DNA of 64,000 nucleotides from Flavobacterium sp. SUN052 (GCF_028867935.1 NZ_JAPQNS010000001.1:930001-994000), one strand, 5' to 3'; shown: positions 34,828 through 44,567, counted from the first letter of the stretch. Notes: generated by a model from the letters alone, not told the origin. Numbers and translations are program-made.

Positions 34828-35892
34828 ATGAACAAAACCACACGGCTGCCGGGACTACTGTTTTTTGTTGTCCTGTTATCAACAACGGTTATGAATGCAC
34901 AACAAACAATAGTTGACAATCAACGATTAAGCGTTCCGCAGCAACGCATCGTATCCATTTCTGCGTTAACTGCCACTGGTGATCTGGGCGGGCTGAAAGC
35001 ACAATTGGGGGCAGGGCTCGATGCCGGGCTGACGGTCAATGAAATTAAGGAACTACTGGTGCAATTATATGCCTACTGCGGGTTTCCGAGAAGTCTGAAC
35101 GGAATCAGCACGTTTATGGCTGTACTGGATGAACGAAGAGCTAAAGGTATCCAGGACCCGCAGGGAAAGGAAATTCGGTTGGCCAGCGACCGTTCTGACA
35201 AGTACGAACGGGGCAGAAAGGTGTTGGAAACCTTGACCAAAACGTCACAACCAAAGCCAGCGCCCGGTTTTGGTGAGTTTGCACCACGGATTGATGCTTT
35301 TTTGAAAGAGCACCTTTTTGCCGATGTATTCGACAGCGATGTACTGACCTATCAGCAGCGGGAACTGGTAACCATATCTGCCCTGGCCGCTATGCCTGGT
35401 GTGGCATCCCAGCTACAGGCCCACGTAAAAATAGGGCTGAATATTGGCCTTACCGAAAACCAGTTGGTGGAGGTTGCAGGGCTAATCGAAACGTTCATCG
35501 ACCGGACTCAGGCCAATACACTCCGTGAGGTACTGGCAAAGCCAACTGTTCCCGTTATTGAAACAGATATGATGGTGCGCATCGCTGAACTGGAAATTGC
35601 TCCTGAGTTTCTGGATCAGTACAAGGCTATCCTGAAAGAAGAAGCGGCAAAATCGGTACAACTAGAGCCGGGGGTTATTGCCATTTTTCCAATGTTCGAA
35701 AAGGAAAAGCCAACCCAATTTAAGCTTGTCGAAATATATGCGAGCCAGGCGGCTTATCAGGCACATTTGAAAACACCGCATTTTCAGCATTACAAAACAA
35801 CGACTCAGAACATGGTGAAGTCATTGAAGCTAATTGAGATGAGTAGTATTGACCCCGAAACGATGCAGGCCGTGTTTAAAAAGTTAAAATGA
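34828..35892 (+). CDS. Secreted CMD-family protein fused to an ABM monooxygenase-like domain
   Basis: 354 residues from the ATG at 34828, four bases after the cupin stop; longer frames overlap the cupin gene. Signal peptide: NKTTRLPGLLFFVVLLSTTVMNAQ. Two CMD modules follow (VPQQRIVSISALTATGDLGG with LTVNEIKELLVQLYAYCGFPRS; LTYQQRELVTISALAAMPG with IGLTENQLVEVAG). From about residue 248 an added ferredoxin-like ABM domain reads MVRIAELEIAPEFLDQYKAIL, VIAIFPMFEKEKPTQFKLVEIY and AYQAHLKTPHFQHYKTTT. ABM domains include quinol and heme-degrading monooxygenases. The CMD at 23673-24398 ends before this domain. The fusion suggests that both act on one compound. Confidence 0.87.
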   Translation: MNKTTRLPGLLFFVVLLSTTVMNAQQTIVDNQRLSVPQQRIVSISALTATGDLGGLKAQLGAGLDAGLTVNEIKELLVQLYAYCGFPRSLNGISTFMAVLDERRAKGIQDPQGKEIRLASDRSDKYERGRKVLETLTKTSQPKPAPGFGEFAPRIDAFLKEHLFADVFDSDVLTYQQRELVTISALAAMPGVASQLQAHVKIGLNIGLTENQLVEVAGLIETFIDRTQANTLREVLAKPTVPVIETDMMVRIAELEIAPEFLDQYKAILKEEAAKSVQLEPGVIAIFPMFEKEKPTQFKLVEIYASQAAYQAHLKTPHFQHYKTTTQNMVKSLKLIEMSSIDPETMQAVFKKLK

Positions 35893-35994
35893 GTTCTGGC
35901 AAGAGTGGTGAAGACGCTTGTTCCGGTAAAAGCGGTGAAGACAATTTGAGGTCGAACAGTCTCTCGCAGAAAGCAGGTAAACATGACAGTTTGT

Positions 35995-36987
35995 CTATTT
36001 TTCAAACTTTACTAATTCATTATTGTAGTCAATTGTAATCTTAAAGTATTTTAAAAACGAACCGCCAATTGCACCTTTTACAACCCTATCCATACTGCCA
36101 ATCATTCCTTTTGACCAGGCTTCATCTGGTCTAGTTGCAAACCACACAGGCCCCGCTGCTAAGTTTCCAACTTTTACTTCTGGCACTTCAATAAGATCTG
36201 CACCTGTCAATTCGCCTTTTTCTATAATTCTCCAATCAGGATGTTGACGGTGCCATTGATTAAAAAGACTTTTTGCAATGAAAGAACCTGCCGTTGATTT
36301 TGTGTTGAGACCCAATTTGTTTTTGCCGTCATCACTTAAAATCAGTGTAGCTCCAGTATCAAAAAGAAAGTCAATTGCTTTGCCATCAATCATTAGTTTC
36401 ATGCTGGGATGCCCAAATCTTTTGTTTCCCATCTTATCCTTTTTAAACCCAAGAGATTGGGTATTTTCATCTACTGAATTTTTAGGAATGGGCGTATTGA
36501 TAGAAAGTTTACCCGTTTTGTAATTAAATGTCCAGGCATTATTGATGAAAAAAAATTGACCTAAAAAAACTTCATAGTTAGAAAGCTTTGACATAAATAT
36601 ACTTTCTCTAGTGTCGACTGGCACTTCAAAGAAAGGCTGATTTATGTATTCTTTAAAATAATTTTGAATTTGCGGATATGGTATTTCGTGATTTTTGTAG
36701 ATTTCTGTTGCAGCAATATATTTAGTTGTATCACCGTCAATAATAACATACCTGACCTTTGAATCTAATCCAAGTTTATTTACGGTTGATCTATAAATTG
36801 CTGTATAACCGCCACCAGAATCGCAAAATCCTACAATTGTATCTCCGTTAATTGTGGGTATTTTTAGGAAAAATCGCCCTTCTTTTAGCTCAGCAGGTAA
36901 ATATATTTCTTTACTTGGTTGCTCAGCTATTTTTTGTGCAAAACCACTTGTTGAAACAACTACTAGTAAAATAAATAATTTTCTCAT
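35995..36987 (-). CDS. Secreted aspartyl protease-family protein in an AT-rich island
   Basis: 330 residues with a signal peptide (RKLFILLVVVSTSGFAQ). Two acid-protease-type catalytic motifs are present: FCDSGGGYTAI near residues 55-63 and FLFDTGATLIL near 207-217. Each lies in a retropepsin-like segment (FFLKIPTINGDTIVG and MKLMIDGKAIDF), so the chain appears bilobal, like tandem Asp-protease domains. The DNA is visibly richer in A and T than the neighbouring genes, with many AAA, ATA and TTT codons, which points to recent acquisition. It stands alone, convergent with the CMD-ABM operon. Substrate unknown. Confidence 0.82.
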   Translation of the reverse strand: MRKLFILLVVVSTSGFAQKIAEQPSKEIYLPAELKEGRFFLKIPTINGDTIVGFCDSGGGYTAIYRSTVNKLGLDSKVRYVIIDGDTTKYIAATEIYKNHEIPYPQIQNYFKEYINQPFFEVPVDTRESIFMSKLSNYEVFLGQFFFINNAWTFNYKTGKLSINTPIPKNSVDENTQSLGFKKDKMGNKRFGHPSMKLMIDGKAIDFLFDTGATLILSDDGKNKLGLNTKSTAGSFIAKSLFNQWHRQHPDWRIIEKGELTGADLIEVPEVKVGNLAAGPVWFATRPDEAWSKGMIGSMDRVVKGAIGGSFLKYFKITIDYNNELVKFEK

Positions 36988-37259
36988 AATAGCTTATTTG
37001 AAGTTACGGAGAGTTGAAACAACCTGACAGCCAACACATACACATACACAACGGTATTGCGTAAATCAAACCCGAAACACTGTATAGACGCAATATAGCT
37101 CTTATAAACCTGACGGTCAAAGAGCTTTTCACTGAGAATCTGGTGCCTTTTTATGGAAATAACGGTCTTGAGAAAGACAACGGTGGCCCCGACGAACACC
37201 AGATTGGATACGGGTAAAATTAAGAAGGGGAACCAGATTACATCGGCCGATATCTAACT
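36988..37259. other. Spacer with a possible decayed membrane-protein fragment
   Basis: On the minus strand a short frame opens after a stop near 37253 and reads VIWFPFLILPVSNLVFVG followed by a lysine/arginine-rich stretch. This is hydrophobic enough to be a helix but matches no family I recognise. It lacks a convincing start. I treat it as non-coding or as a remnant brought in with the AT-rich protease gene. Confidence 0.25.
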
Positions 37260-37262
37260 AAA

Positions 37263-37297
37263 AAGCGAAGCCAGTCTGATAAAGACTGGCTTCGCTT
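37263..37297 (-). terminator. Intrinsic terminator of the molybdenum hydroxylase operon
   Basis: AAGCGAAGCCAGTCT (37263-37277) and AGACTGGCTTCGCTT (37283-37297) form a perfect 15-bp stem around the loop GATAA. Runs of A on the left and T on the right make it work on either strand. It lies 17 bp after the stop of the large-subunit gene. Confidence 0.9.
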
Positions 37298-37313
37298 CGT
37301 TTTTCTATTCCGA

Positions 37314-39572
37314 TTAACCCTGAACCTTTTTGTCTAGTTCGGGTTTGAATGGCTGGTTGTAAAAACGCTTGCCCCTGTTTTTATACAAGGCATTGGCTAC
37401 CGCGCCAAACACGGGTGGGAACGGTGGTTCGCCTAAGCCGGTTGGGTCGAGGTCATTTTCAACGAAGTGAACATCGATCAGTTTCGGGGCCTCGTTGTGC
37501 CGAATGAGCCGGTAGTTGTGGAAATTACTTTGTTCGGCTGCCCCGTTTTTATGCGTCAGGGCTCCGTAAAACGCATTGCCAATTCCGTCGACTACGGCTC
37601 CCTGCACCATGTTTTTGGCCGCATCGGGGTTCACCACGATACCACAATCCATAGCACTGAATACGCGCTCCACATAGGGCTCACCATCGCGGGTGACCAT
37701 ATCGACCACGTGGGCCGCGTAGGAGTTGTGGCAGAAATAAGCCGCTACGCCCCGATTGTATTTCTCATTACCGGGTTTGTTCCAGTTCGACTTGTCGCGC
37801 ACCAGCGTGAGAACACCCGCATACCGGTCGGCATCATATTCATTGTTTTTGCCAACAGGATTCTCCTTCGCCCGTTTCAGGAGGTCAAGCCGGAACTCGA
37901 TGGGGTCTTTGCCCATTGCCTCGGCTACTTCATCCAGAAAGGATTGCTCAGCGGCAGCGTTGAAGTTGGAACGGGGTGCCCGGAAAGCACCGATCGTGAT
38001 GTTGGACGGAATCTCCCAGCCTTCGGCCAGGTAATTATCAACGGCTCCGGCCGGGAAACGGTTAGCGTGTATTGGGTGTTCCGGTATGCCGCCCCCTTTT
38101 ACATGGAAACCAATTAGGTTCTTGTTGGCATCTAAAGCCGCGCGATACGTAGCTGTGTACATGGGGCGGTAGATGCCATAGGTCATGTCATCTTCGCGGG
38201 TGTACATCAGTTTGATGGGCGCTTTGGCTTTTTGGGAGATCAGAGCCGCTTCATAAACATACTGGCCATACGCCCGACGGCCAAAGCCCCCACCCATCCG
38301 CGTCATCTGAATTTCTATCTTGTCGGCAGGCAGGTTTAATAGTTTCGACAGCGTTGGTTCAACCCAACCTGGTGCCTGCAACGGACCTGCAACTACCGCT
38401 TTTTCGTCCGTCACGTGGGCGAAGAAATTCATCGGCTCCATAGTGTTGTGAGCCAAAAACGGAGCATTGTAGGTGCGTTCGATAATCTGAGCCGCGTTCT
38501 TGAACGCCGTTTCGGGGTCGCCGTCTTTCCGTAACTGCTGCGCTGGTTTTTTGGCCAGTTCCTGCATTTTTTCAAGCTGAGTACTGGTACTTTCGAGCCC
38601 GCCGGGAACGGTAACTTCGCGTTTGCCGCCACGCCCCATCATGATATCTTTAACATCTCCGGCAGGCTCCCACTGAGCTACCAACTTTTTGCGGGCATTC
38701 ATGACTTCCCAGGTGCTTTTGCCCACCACAACCAACAGATCATTGAAGGAACGGGTATCGAAACCGCCCTGCTCAAAACCGTCCTGATACAATTTCAGGC
38801 TGAAAACATCCTTAATACCCGGCATTTTCAGTGCTTGCGACGCATCAAATGATTTCAGCTTCATGCCAAACGCCGGTGGATGCTGAATCATGGCGATCAA
38901 CATACCGTCAGCGCGATAGTCAAGCCCAAACAGTGGTTTGCCCGTAACAACCTTGAGTCCTTCTACATTTTTCTTGGAGCTTCTGACAATAGTGAAATCT
39001 TTCGGAGATTTCAGCTTCATGCCCTTTGGCACAGGAACGGTAGCAGCTTTACTGGCCATTTCGCCATATTTCGCCGATTTTCCGCTCGCATGCGACAAGA
39101 CACCTGCTTTGGTCGTCACCTCAGCAACGGGTACATTCCAGGTTTGGGCGGCTGCTTCGCATAACATTTGGCGTGCGGCTGCCCCTGCCTCGCGGAGGGG
39201 TTTCCAGTACATCCGAACTGAGTTACTGCCTCCCGTAAACTGTGGTCCTAGTTTCGCGTTGTCGTGTGGACCCATTTCAACCACCACGTTTTTCCAGTCG
39301 GCATCCAGCTCCTCAGCCATCATCATCGGCAACGACGTCATCACGTTCTGCCCAAACTCCGGGTTAGGACACATGAGTTTGATCACGTTGTCGGGCGTAA
39401 TCTGAATATAGCCGTTCAGTTGAGCCCACTGGTCCGGCAGGTTCAGGGCCTCCATTTTGTCGGCGGCCTTTACGTTTGATAGCCAGCTTACACTGAGCAT
39501 CATGCCCCCGCTCGCGAGGAGTGAGGTCTTTAAAAAGGAACGCCTGTTATATGTATTTTTGCTTGTTGTCAT
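37314..39572 (-). CDS. Molybdopterin-dependent aldehyde/isoquinoline oxidoreductase, large subunit
   Basis: 752 residues, full length. A Tat signal is present (NRRSFLKTSLLASGGMMLS). The mature chain has family landmarks: MCPNPEFGQNVMTSLPMMMAEEL, QFTGGSNSVRMYWKPLREAGAAARQML, RMGGGFGRRAYGQYVYEAA (Moco-binding glycines) and GAFRAPRSNFNAAAEQSFLDE, ending with a VNPDAAKNMVQGAVVDGIGNA segment and GLGEPPFPPVFGAVANAL. It lacks a FAD domain and works with the 2Fe-2S subunit at 39683-40138. Such periplasmic enzymes oxidise aldehydes or N-heterocycles. The shared operator upstream links it to the aldo/keto reductase regulon, which suggests aldehyde handling; the link is inferred. Confidence 0.93.
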   Translation of the reverse strand: MTTSKNTYNRRSFLKTSLLASGGMMLSVSWLSNVKAADKMEALNLPDQWAQLNGYIQITPDNVIKLMCPNPEFGQNVMTSLPMMMAEELDADWKNVVVEMGPHDNAKLGPQFTGGSNSVRMYWKPLREAGAAARQMLCEAAAQTWNVPVAEVTTKAGVLSHASGKSAKYGEMASKAATVPVPKGMKLKSPKDFTIVRSSKKNVEGLKVVTGKPLFGLDYRADGMLIAMIQHPPAFGMKLKSFDASQALKMPGIKDVFSLKLYQDGFEQGGFDTRSFNDLLVVVGKSTWEVMNARKKLVAQWEPAGDVKDIMMGRGGKREVTVPGGLESTSTQLEKMQELAKKPAQQLRKDGDPETAFKNAAQIIERTYNAPFLAHNTMEPMNFFAHVTDEKAVVAGPLQAPGWVEPTLSKLLNLPADKIEIQMTRMGGGFGRRAYGQYVYEAALISQKAKAPIKLMYTREDDMTYGIYRPMYTATYRAALDANKNLIGFHVKGGGIPEHPIHANRFPAGAVDNYLAEGWEIPSNITIGAFRAPRSNFNAAAEQSFLDEVAEAMGKDPIEFRLDLLKRAKENPVGKNNEYDADRYAGVLTLVRDKSNWNKPGNEKYNRGVAAYFCHNSYAAHVVDMVTRDGEPYVERVFSAMDCGIVVNPDAAKNMVQGAVVDGIGNAFYGALTHKNGAAEQSNFHNYRLIRHNEAPKLIDVHFVENDLDPTGLGEPPFPPVFGAVANALYKNRGKRFYNQPFKPELDKKVQG

Positions 39573-39589
39573 GATTTTTTTTGGTCATT

Positions 39590-39676
39590 AAATGGTCATT
39601 TGCTTCGCGTCATGCATACGGTCATTTGTCGCAAAAACAATAAGTGACGACTAATGACTGGGAATGACAACCAATG
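39590..39676. repeat. Cluster of GGTCATT/AATGAC repeats inside an operon spacer
   Basis: The 110-bp gap between the two molybdenum hydroxylase genes contains TGGTCATTAAATGGTCATT, further CGGTCATTTGTC and GTCATG copies, and inverted forms AATGACTGGGAATGACA. A very similar unit, TGGTCATTAAGTGGTCATT, lies at 46552-46570, also between two genes of one operon. The inverted order could fold into a hairpin in the mRNA. Confidence 0.6.
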
Positions 39677-39682
39677 TCCAAT

Positions 39683-40138
39683 TTATTTGGTAGAGGCTGA
39701 TTTGATGGCGTCCTTGATGCGCAGGTAGGTGCCACATCGGCAAATGTTGCCACTCATGGCGGCATCAATATCGGTGTCGCTAGGCTTTGGGTTGCTTTTC
39801 AGCAGCGAAGCCGCACTCATGATTTGTCCCGCCTGACAGTAGCCACACTGCGCTACATCGTGTTCCAGCCACGCTTTTTGCACCGGATGGTCGCCGTTAG
39901 CCGACAGGCCCTCGATGGTAGTGATGGCTCCCTTGCCTACAACTGAAACCGGCAGTTGGCAGGAACGGACAGCCGTGCCGTCGAGGTGAACTGTGCAGGC
40001 TCCGCACTGGGCCATTCCACAGCCATATTTGGTCCCGGACAGGTCCAGATGATCACGCAATACCCAAAGCATTGGCGTCGCTGGATCGACATTCACCTGC
40101 CTGATTTTTCCGTTAATTTTTAGATTGTATGTAGCCAC
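39683..40138 (-). CDS. (2Fe-2S)-binding small subunit of molybdenum hydroxylase
   Basis: 151 residues, paralogous to the protein at 1268-1756. First cluster: [19 protein letters not shown] plus a further cysteine in RSCQLPVSV. Second cluster: [14 protein letters not shown] and [15 protein letters not shown]. It passes electrons from the molybdenum centre of the downstream subunit. It is the first gene of a two-gene operon, with the shared AraC-type operator and -7 box upstream and a carboxylesterase gene divergent. Confidence 0.93.
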   Translation of the reverse strand: MATYNLKINGKIRQVNVDPATPMLWVLRDHLDLSGTKYGCGMAQCGACTVHLDGTAVRSCQLPVSVVGKGAITTIEGLSANGDHPVQKAWLEHDVAQCGYCQAGQIMSAASLLKSNPKPSDTDIDAAMSGNICRCGTYLRIKDAIKSASTK

Positions 40139-40197
40139 AGTGATCGGGTTTGTTTGTTACAGATAGCGTTTAAGATCGTAGGTAATTCTGGACAGTA

Positions 40198-40261
40198 CAA
40201 AGGTCTTCTTTTTGACGGTAGAGTCGGGTATACAAATTACGGATAATGCTACCAATTTTAC
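40198..40261 (-). promoter_or_regulatory. Promoter and two-box AraC-type operator of the molybdenum hydroxylase operon
   Basis: Read on the minus strand: GTAAAATTGGTA (40261-40250), nine bases, GTAATTTGTATA (40240-40229), 23 bases, then GACCTTTG (40205-40198). This is the third copy of the arrangement at 28277-28340 and 32171-32234, with the same -7 variant as the first. No AraC gene is adjacent here, so a regulator from 28412 or 31185 probably acts in trans. Confidence 0.75.
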
Positions 40262-40384
40262 TGATTTGTAAGCAGAAAGCTTCAATGCCGGACTCGTAAA
40301 GAGTACATTTGGTGGTCGTGGAATAGTCTTACTTTTTAAAGAAAGGATATAGTTTCGTGATTGATACAAGTGGTTTTTCATTGG

Positions 40385-40392
40385 TAAGTTTG
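40385..40392 (+). promoter_or_regulatory. -7 box of the carboxylesterase-rhamnosidase operon
   Basis: TAAGTTTG fits TAnnTTTG and lies 59 bp before the ATG at 40452. The remaining 313-bp divergent spacer (40139-40451) holds only the operator described above; a 79-codon frame across it on the minus strand looks random. Confidence 0.5.
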
Positions 40393-40451
40393 CCATCTTT
40401 CACCGAAAGCCTCGTATCTCGTATTTTTCTAAACCCTCGTACTAAAACCTT

Positions 40452-42113
40452 ATGAATTCAGTTGATCGCAGAACGTTTTTGCAACAGCTTTCTCTGGCCA
40501 CCGCGGCCATAACAATCCCGCAATACGGGTTTTCGCGGTCGGCTAAGGCCGATGATTTTGTTGAAGCAGACACCACCTACGGCCGGGTCAAAGGGGCACG
40601 CAATGATGGGGTGAGTGTTTTCAAGGGAATTCCCTATGCGGGACGTGTTTCCGGTGACCGACGTTTTCGTCGGCCTGCTCCGCTCGACCCCTGGACGGGT
40701 GTTCGGGATGCGTTGCAGGTTGGCCCTCCGGCTATCCAGGCCCCGCGTCGCAACGAGCCCGCTCCCGCCGAAGATTGCCTGTTCCTGAATGTGTGGACGC
40801 CCGCCAGCGACAATCGCAAACGGCCGGTTATGTTCTATAGTCACGGAGGTGGGTTTGTGATTGGGTCAGGCGCTTCGGTCAGTCAGGACGGGTCGAATCT
40901 GGCCCGGAATTTTGATGTGGTCGTTGTTGAAACGAACCATCGGCTGGGGTTACTGGGCTTTTTGTATCTGGACGAAATTGCCGGACCCGATTATGCCGGG
41001 TCGGGGAATGTGGGCATGCTGGATATTACGGCTGGCCTGAAATGGGTCCACGACAACATTGCCCAATTTGGGGGCGACCCGAATAACGTAATGATCTGGG
41101 GTGAATCGGGTGGGGGAGCCAAAACATCCTGCCTGTATGCGATGCCTGAAGCGGCTCCGTATTTCAACAAAGCGTCGATTGAAAGTGGGCCGGGCGTTCG
41201 GATGACGCCCAAAGAGGTTGCTGCCGAAACGACGGCCATGCTCCTGAAAGAGTTGAACATTGCACCCAAAGACTGGCGGAAACTACTCGACGTGCCAGCA
41301 GCTGATTTGTTGAGCATGCAGGCCAAGCTGCCGTTTGTGCCCCCCTTCATTGAAAAGAACAAAAGCCAGGGATTCATGCGCTGGAACTATGGTGGGTTTG
41401 GGCCTGTGGTCGATGGCACTGTGTTGCCTCATCATCCGTTCGATCCAACGGCGCCCGATTTGTCTAAAAATAAGCCTCTGCTGGTCGGCTGGAACGAAGA
41501 CGAGCACACTTTTTTTGCCTGGGAGCGTAAAGACACTGAATTCACCACGCTGGATTTTGAGGGTGTAAAGAAAAAGTTCGAACCGCAGTACGGAACGGAA
41601 GCTGGTAAAATTGTTGACACCTACCGGAAAGCAAATCCTAAGGCTACGGCCCCGGATATTTTCATTGCGGTGTCGTCTATCACCATGATGGGGCTGGGAT
41701 CGATAGATATTGCCGAGAAAAAAGCGAAGCAGGGAGGTGCGCCAGTGTACCTATACAACTTCGGTTATAAGACAGAGAAGAAGATTCCGGGTTCTGACTA
41801 TGCCATGGGAACGCCCCACGCGATGGATATTTCGTTCAAATTTAACAATGAAATACCCCCGCGTGACGGTTCGCCCGCTAAGGAAAGCTTCTTCGGCGGC
41901 AACCGCCCCGAACGGTTTGCCGCTTCGCGTCACTTTGCCGAACTGTGGACTACCTTCGCCCGAACGGGGAAACCGGCAGCTAAAGACGTGCCCCAATGGC
42001 CTGCTTACAACCTTAAAACCCGGCCCACGATGCGGATTGACACCCAGTGCGAGGTGATTGACAACCGCTACCGCGACGAACTCGCGTTGTGGAGATCCAT
42101 TGGCAAATTATAA
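40452..42113 (+). CDS. Carboxylesterase (type B) family protein, exported
   Basis: 553 residues. A Tat-like leader (DRRTFLQQLSLATAAITIP) starts the chain. Type-B carboxylesterase landmarks follow in order: GVSVFKGIPYAGRVSGDRRFRRP, EDCLFLNVWTP, the oxyanion loop SHGGGFVIGSG, GLLGFLYLDE, and the nucleophile elbow IWGESGGGAKTS. The acid and histidine would lie in the C-terminal half (VGWNEDEHTFF; GTPHAMDISFKF). It hydrolyses carboxylic esters, possibly acetyl or feruloyl groups on plant glycans, since a GH78 rhamnosidase gene follows 12 bp later in the same operon. Confidence 0.93.
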   Translation: MNSVDRRTFLQQLSLATAAITIPQYGFSRSAKADDFVEADTTYGRVKGARNDGVSVFKGIPYAGRVSGDRRFRRPAPLDPWTGVRDALQVGPPAIQAPRRNEPAPAEDCLFLNVWTPASDNRKRPVMFYSHGGGFVIGSGASVSQDGSNLARNFDVVVVETNHRLGLLGFLYLDEIAGPDYAGSGNVGMLDITAGLKWVHDNIAQFGGDPNNVMIWGESGGGAKTSCLYAMPEAAPYFNKASIESGPGVRMTPKEVAAETTAMLLKELNIAPKDWRKLLDVPAADLLSMQAKLPFVPPFIEKNKSQGFMRWNYGGFGPVVDGTVLPHHPFDPTAPDLSKNKPLLVGWNEDEHTFFAWERKDTEFTTLDFEGVKKKFEPQYGTEAGKIVDTYRKANPKATAPDIFIAVSSITMMGLGSIDIAEKKAKQGGAPVYLYNFGYKTEKKIPGSDYAMGTPHAMDISFKFNNEIPPRDGSPAKESFFGGNRPERFAASRHFAELWTTFARTGKPAAKDVPQWPAYNLKTRPTMRIDTQCEVIDNRYRDELALWRSIGKL

Positions 42114-42125
42114 AACCCCCATTCT

Positions 42126-44567
42126 ATGCATTGTAGGAATACCCTCCTGGTTAGTTTCTTCCTAACGGCGATATGTCTGGCGCACACACTGCCCGCCCAG
42201 CAAATCAATGCCGACATTCTGCAAAAGCCCTGGAAAGCGCAATGGATCACTGGACCGGGCCGACCCATTAACCGGTTCACAGCCACGTCTGATTTGAGCT
42301 TGAAAGAATACGGCATTGTCAAATTCAGAAAGACCATTGAATTGAGCAGTAAACCGGCTTCGTTTGTCATTCACGTGTCGGCCGACAATCGCTATAAGCT
42401 ATTTGTAAACGGTCAATACGTTTCGCAGGGTCCTGCTCGTGGTGATCTCTATTTCTGGAATTATGAAACCCTCGACCTGGCTCCGTACCTAAAAGCGGGG
42501 GGCAACACGGTTGCGGCTGTTGTATGGAATGAAGGGCGCGTGAAACCCGAAGCCCAGATTACGTACTTGACCGGCTTTATTCTACAAGGTAATACGGCTG
42601 CCGAAGAAATCCTGAATACAAACGACAGTTGGAAAACCATCAAGGATGAAAGCTATCAGCCGTTAGCCGTTCGGGCTCCCGGCTATTACGTGGCTGGTCC
42701 GGGAGAACTTGTCGACATGGCTAAACACGTGAAGGACTGAGAAAAGCCCGACCATGACGACAGTAAGTGGGAGAAAGCGCGGATGATTGGCCTTGGAATG
42801 CCCAAAAATGCAGCGGTTAATTCCACCGGATGGATGCTGGTGCCTTCTCCGCTGCCCCAGATGGAAATGACTGTGCAACGGCTGGCCGTCACCCGCCAAA
42901 CAGAGGGTGTGCAGGTTCCCGCGAGCTTTCCGGCAACGAGCACTAAAGTCACAATACCCGCCAATACCAGGGCAAGCATTTTGGTGGATCAGGGTTTTCT
43001 GACCAATGCTTACCCAACATTACGCTTCAGTAGCGGGCGAAATGCAAGCCTGTCAATGGGGTATGCGGAAGGGCTGTACATCGGCAAAAAAGAAGCTTTA
43101 CGTGGCTTTCGGGTACCAACGCTCCCCAAAGGGAACCGGAACGAAATTGAGGGGAAGCTATTCATTGGGCGGGCCGATAGTCTGGTCTCCAACGGATCGC
43201 CTAACCAGGAATATACTCCGCTCTCCTGGCGAACGTACCGCTATATTCAACTCGTGGTCACTACGAAAGAGGACCCCCTGGTTATTGATGATCTGTACGG
43301 AACGTTTACGGGGTATCCGTTTAAGCAGAATGCCAGCATCCAGACCCAGAACCCCGAAATGGGAAAGATGCTCGACATTGGCTGGCGAACGGCGCGGCTT
43401 TGTGCATTTGAAACGTACATGGATTGCCCCTACTACGAACAGTTGCAGTACATCGGTGATGCCCGGATACAGGCGCTGGTTTCGCTGTACAACGCGGGTG
43501 ACGACCGGCTGGTCCGCAATGCACTTACGCTGATGGATCACTCCCGTATTGCTGAAGGTATCACGCTGAGCCGGTATCCGACGGATTTGCATCAGGAGAT
43601 TCCGACCTTTTCGCTCTGGTGGGTTGCCATGCTGCACGATTATTACATGCACCGACCCGATAGTCAGTTTATTAAAGACAAACTTCCCGGAGCCCGGCAG
43701 GTAATCTCTTTTTTTGAACGGTATCAGCAAGCTGATGGCTCCTTACAGCGGGTGCCCTACTGGGTCTTCACGGATTGGTCGCAGGGAAAAGGGTGGAATT
43801 TTGGGATGGCCCCCATTGGTAAAAATGGTGAATCAGCCGTGCTGGATATGCAACTGCTCTGGACTTACCAGTTGGCCAGTGAACTGGAAGCCAAACTGGG
43901 CCTGACCGAGTTGAGTCGCCTGTATCTGAGCCGCGCTGATTTGCTTAAGAAGACCATTCAACGAAAATATTGGGATGCCGGAAAAGGGCTCTATGCCGAC
44001 ACCCAAGCAAAGGATACGTTTTCTCAGCACGCCAATTCGCTGGCCATTCTGTCGGGAGTTATGGCAGCGGACAAAGCAAAGCCGCTGGCCAATAAGCTGT
44101 TGGCTGATACAACGCTGGCACCTGCCTCCATCTACTTTAAGTTTTACCTCCACCAGGCCCTCACTAAAGCAGGGTTGGGCAATGACTACCTGAGCTGGTT
44201 AGGCAAGTGGCGTGAAAATATGGCGATGGGCCTGACAACCTGGGGAGAAACGTCCGATGTGAGCACCACGCGTTCAGATTGCCATGCCTGGGGATCAAGC
44301 CCTAACATCGAATTTTTTCGTACCATTTTGGGAATTGAAAGCGCTGGTCCTGGTTTTTCCAGCTTGAAAATCACCCCTCATCTGGGTACCATCGAAACCA
44401 TTAGCGGAGAAATGCCTCATCCAAATGGCAAAATAGCGGTGAGCTATACCGTGCAGAAAGGCAAGCTTCAGGCCGACATCAATCTGCCCGAAAAAACGGC
44501 GGGGACTTTCATTTGGAACGGTAAAACGTACACATTGAAACCCGGAATAAATAAGTTGTCCTTATAA
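42126..44567 (+). pseudogene. GH78 alpha-L-rhamnosidase-like gene interrupted by an in-frame TGA
   Basis: Codons 1-204 (signal peptide, then a rhamnosidase-type beta-sandwich domain with SADNRYKLFVNGQYVSQGPA) end at a TGA, 42738-42740. The same frame continues without a gap as EKPDHDDSKWEKARMIGLG, the usual sequence after a tryptophan at this point, and runs to 44567. The C-terminal part has the (alpha/alpha)6 catalytic domain (ETYMDCPYYEQLQYIGDAR, WTDWSQG-like FTDWSQGKGWNFG, then TTWGETSD) and a final beta-sandwich. With TGG in place of TGA the protein would be about 813 residues, full length. An internal start at 42783 could give the catalytic half without export. Nonsense mutation, sequencing error or readthrough cannot be told apart here. 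Confidence 0.85.

Noticed and set aside
39590..39676. CRISPR-like array
   Set aside because: Repeat units are only 7-8 bp, irregularly spaced and partly inverted, with no cas genes in the window.
40157..40396. 79-codon frame in the carboxylesterase/molybdenum hydroxylase spacer
   Set aside because: It covers the operator and promoter region and has no family resemblance.
42738..42740. Selenocysteine or recoding at the GH78 TGA codon
   Set aside because: Tryptophan, not cysteine, fits the position, no downstream structure of the SECIS type is evident, and no selenium genes are nearby.
43158..43730. 190-codon open frame antisense to the GH78 gene
   Set aside because: The + strand encodes conserved catalytic-domain motifs across the same bases.
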